From positions 10,940,593 through 11,004,592 of the forward strand of contig OZ026531.1 in the NCBI GenBank assembly GCA_964019695.1: a stretch of DNA of 64,000 bases, written 5' to 3'. The DNA comes from Loripinus fragilis. Lineage: Eukaryota; Mollusca; Bivalvia; Lucinida; Lucinidae. Below are positions 63,577-64,000 of the stretch, piece by piece. Each line of letters starts with the position of its first letter. Positions within the stretch are counted from its first letter, which is position 1. A program made the position numbers and the translations under genes. The notes beneath the pieces are model-generated. The model was not told the origin of the DNA, did not search any database, and saw only the letters and a list, made by a program, of their open reading frames with translations.

Positions 63577-64000
63577 AAATTTTTGAGTTTATTTAGGTAA
63601 TTTCATCTTACCCTGAACAAGGACCTCGGACAGTTTCCTATTTAATCTGCCCAAATTTTGACAGCCTGTGGCTAGGATAATGCATAATTGACAACTATAG
63701 TTTTGTGCTTAAATCAAACCCTTACATTTAGTGCACCTAGCAAAATTAAAATATTTTGAAAATATTGCATAATTATGCCAGGAATTTAGGGTTTATGGGG
63801 TGGGGGTATTTTTTGTGACCAAATATTATTTCACAGAAAGTCAAAGATTCGTCGAGTATTCACCTAAATACATGTAAATATTATGTTTGCGGCAAAAAAC
63901 TTGAGACAAAAGTGATGCGTTTGCATAAATTCGGGTTTGGAAGAGTACATTGTTTCATTTAAAGAAGTATGCTGTCAATGACTTTTGACTATTACCTGTA
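63577..64000. other. Flank right of the viral block, nothing recognised
   Basis: AT-rich sequence with stops in all frames. No start of a polymerase or ATPase frame and no clear terminal repeat can be seen before the window ends. Confidence 0.5.

Overview
The window reads as a gene-poor, AT-rich, repeat-dense stretch of a metazoan nuclear genome, most likely a marine bivalve mollusc. That assignment is inference: it rests on tRNA-derived SINEs with mollusc-like tails, Penelope-like reverse transcriptase relics, many short inverted-repeat elements, long microsatellites and a Polinton (Maverick) element. I see no host protein-coding exon, rRNA gene or intact tRNA gene that I can support.

From 1 to about 56.1 kb the sequence is layered mobile-element debris. 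It holds a nested palindrome made of tRNA-like units (2.08-3.03 kb), a 1-kb inverted-repeat element saturated with GATTCG-type words (7.19-8.23 kb), and at least 13 copies of one ~300-bp dispersed repeat (called family A here). There are several families of short inverted-repeat elements, some with readable target-site duplications (TTAA, TCTTA, CTG). A ~5-kb element with long inverted arms built of tandem subrepeats lies at 38.1-43.1 kb. Decayed reverse transcriptase fragments occur at 5.4, 18.9, 32.1, 49.8-50.5, 52.9-53.6 and 54.8-55.6 kb.

From 56.78 to 63.58 kb, all on the minus strand, lies a compact block of virus-like genes. In transcription order (right to left) these are: a basic Gly-patch protein, a basic protein with a hydrophobic tail, a 263-aa protein of unknown function, an rve-type integrase, a small membrane protein, a penton/minor capsid-like protein, a 90-aa basic protein, a very small basic protein, a major capsid protein (F54H12.2-like), a Cys/His-rich protein and an adenain-like cysteine protease. 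Neighbours abut or overlap by 1-4 bases (TAATG and ATGA junctions). This is the integrase plus morphogenesis half of a Polinton/adintovirus. No protein-primed DNA polymerase B and no packaging ATPase is visible.

The most informative result is that the block is broken in five places, and the breaks hide parts of genes. An in-frame TAA cuts the integrase off from its chromodomain. An in-frame TGA interrupts the small membrane protein. Frameshifts split the capsid protein and truncate the basic protein at the right end. The tiny gene before the capsid gene has a TTG where its ATG should be and changes frame. Other genes, including the protease and the penton-like gene, remain open along their whole length. 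The pattern fits an endogenised virus-like element in early decay, with sequencing error as an alternative for the single-base frameshifts.
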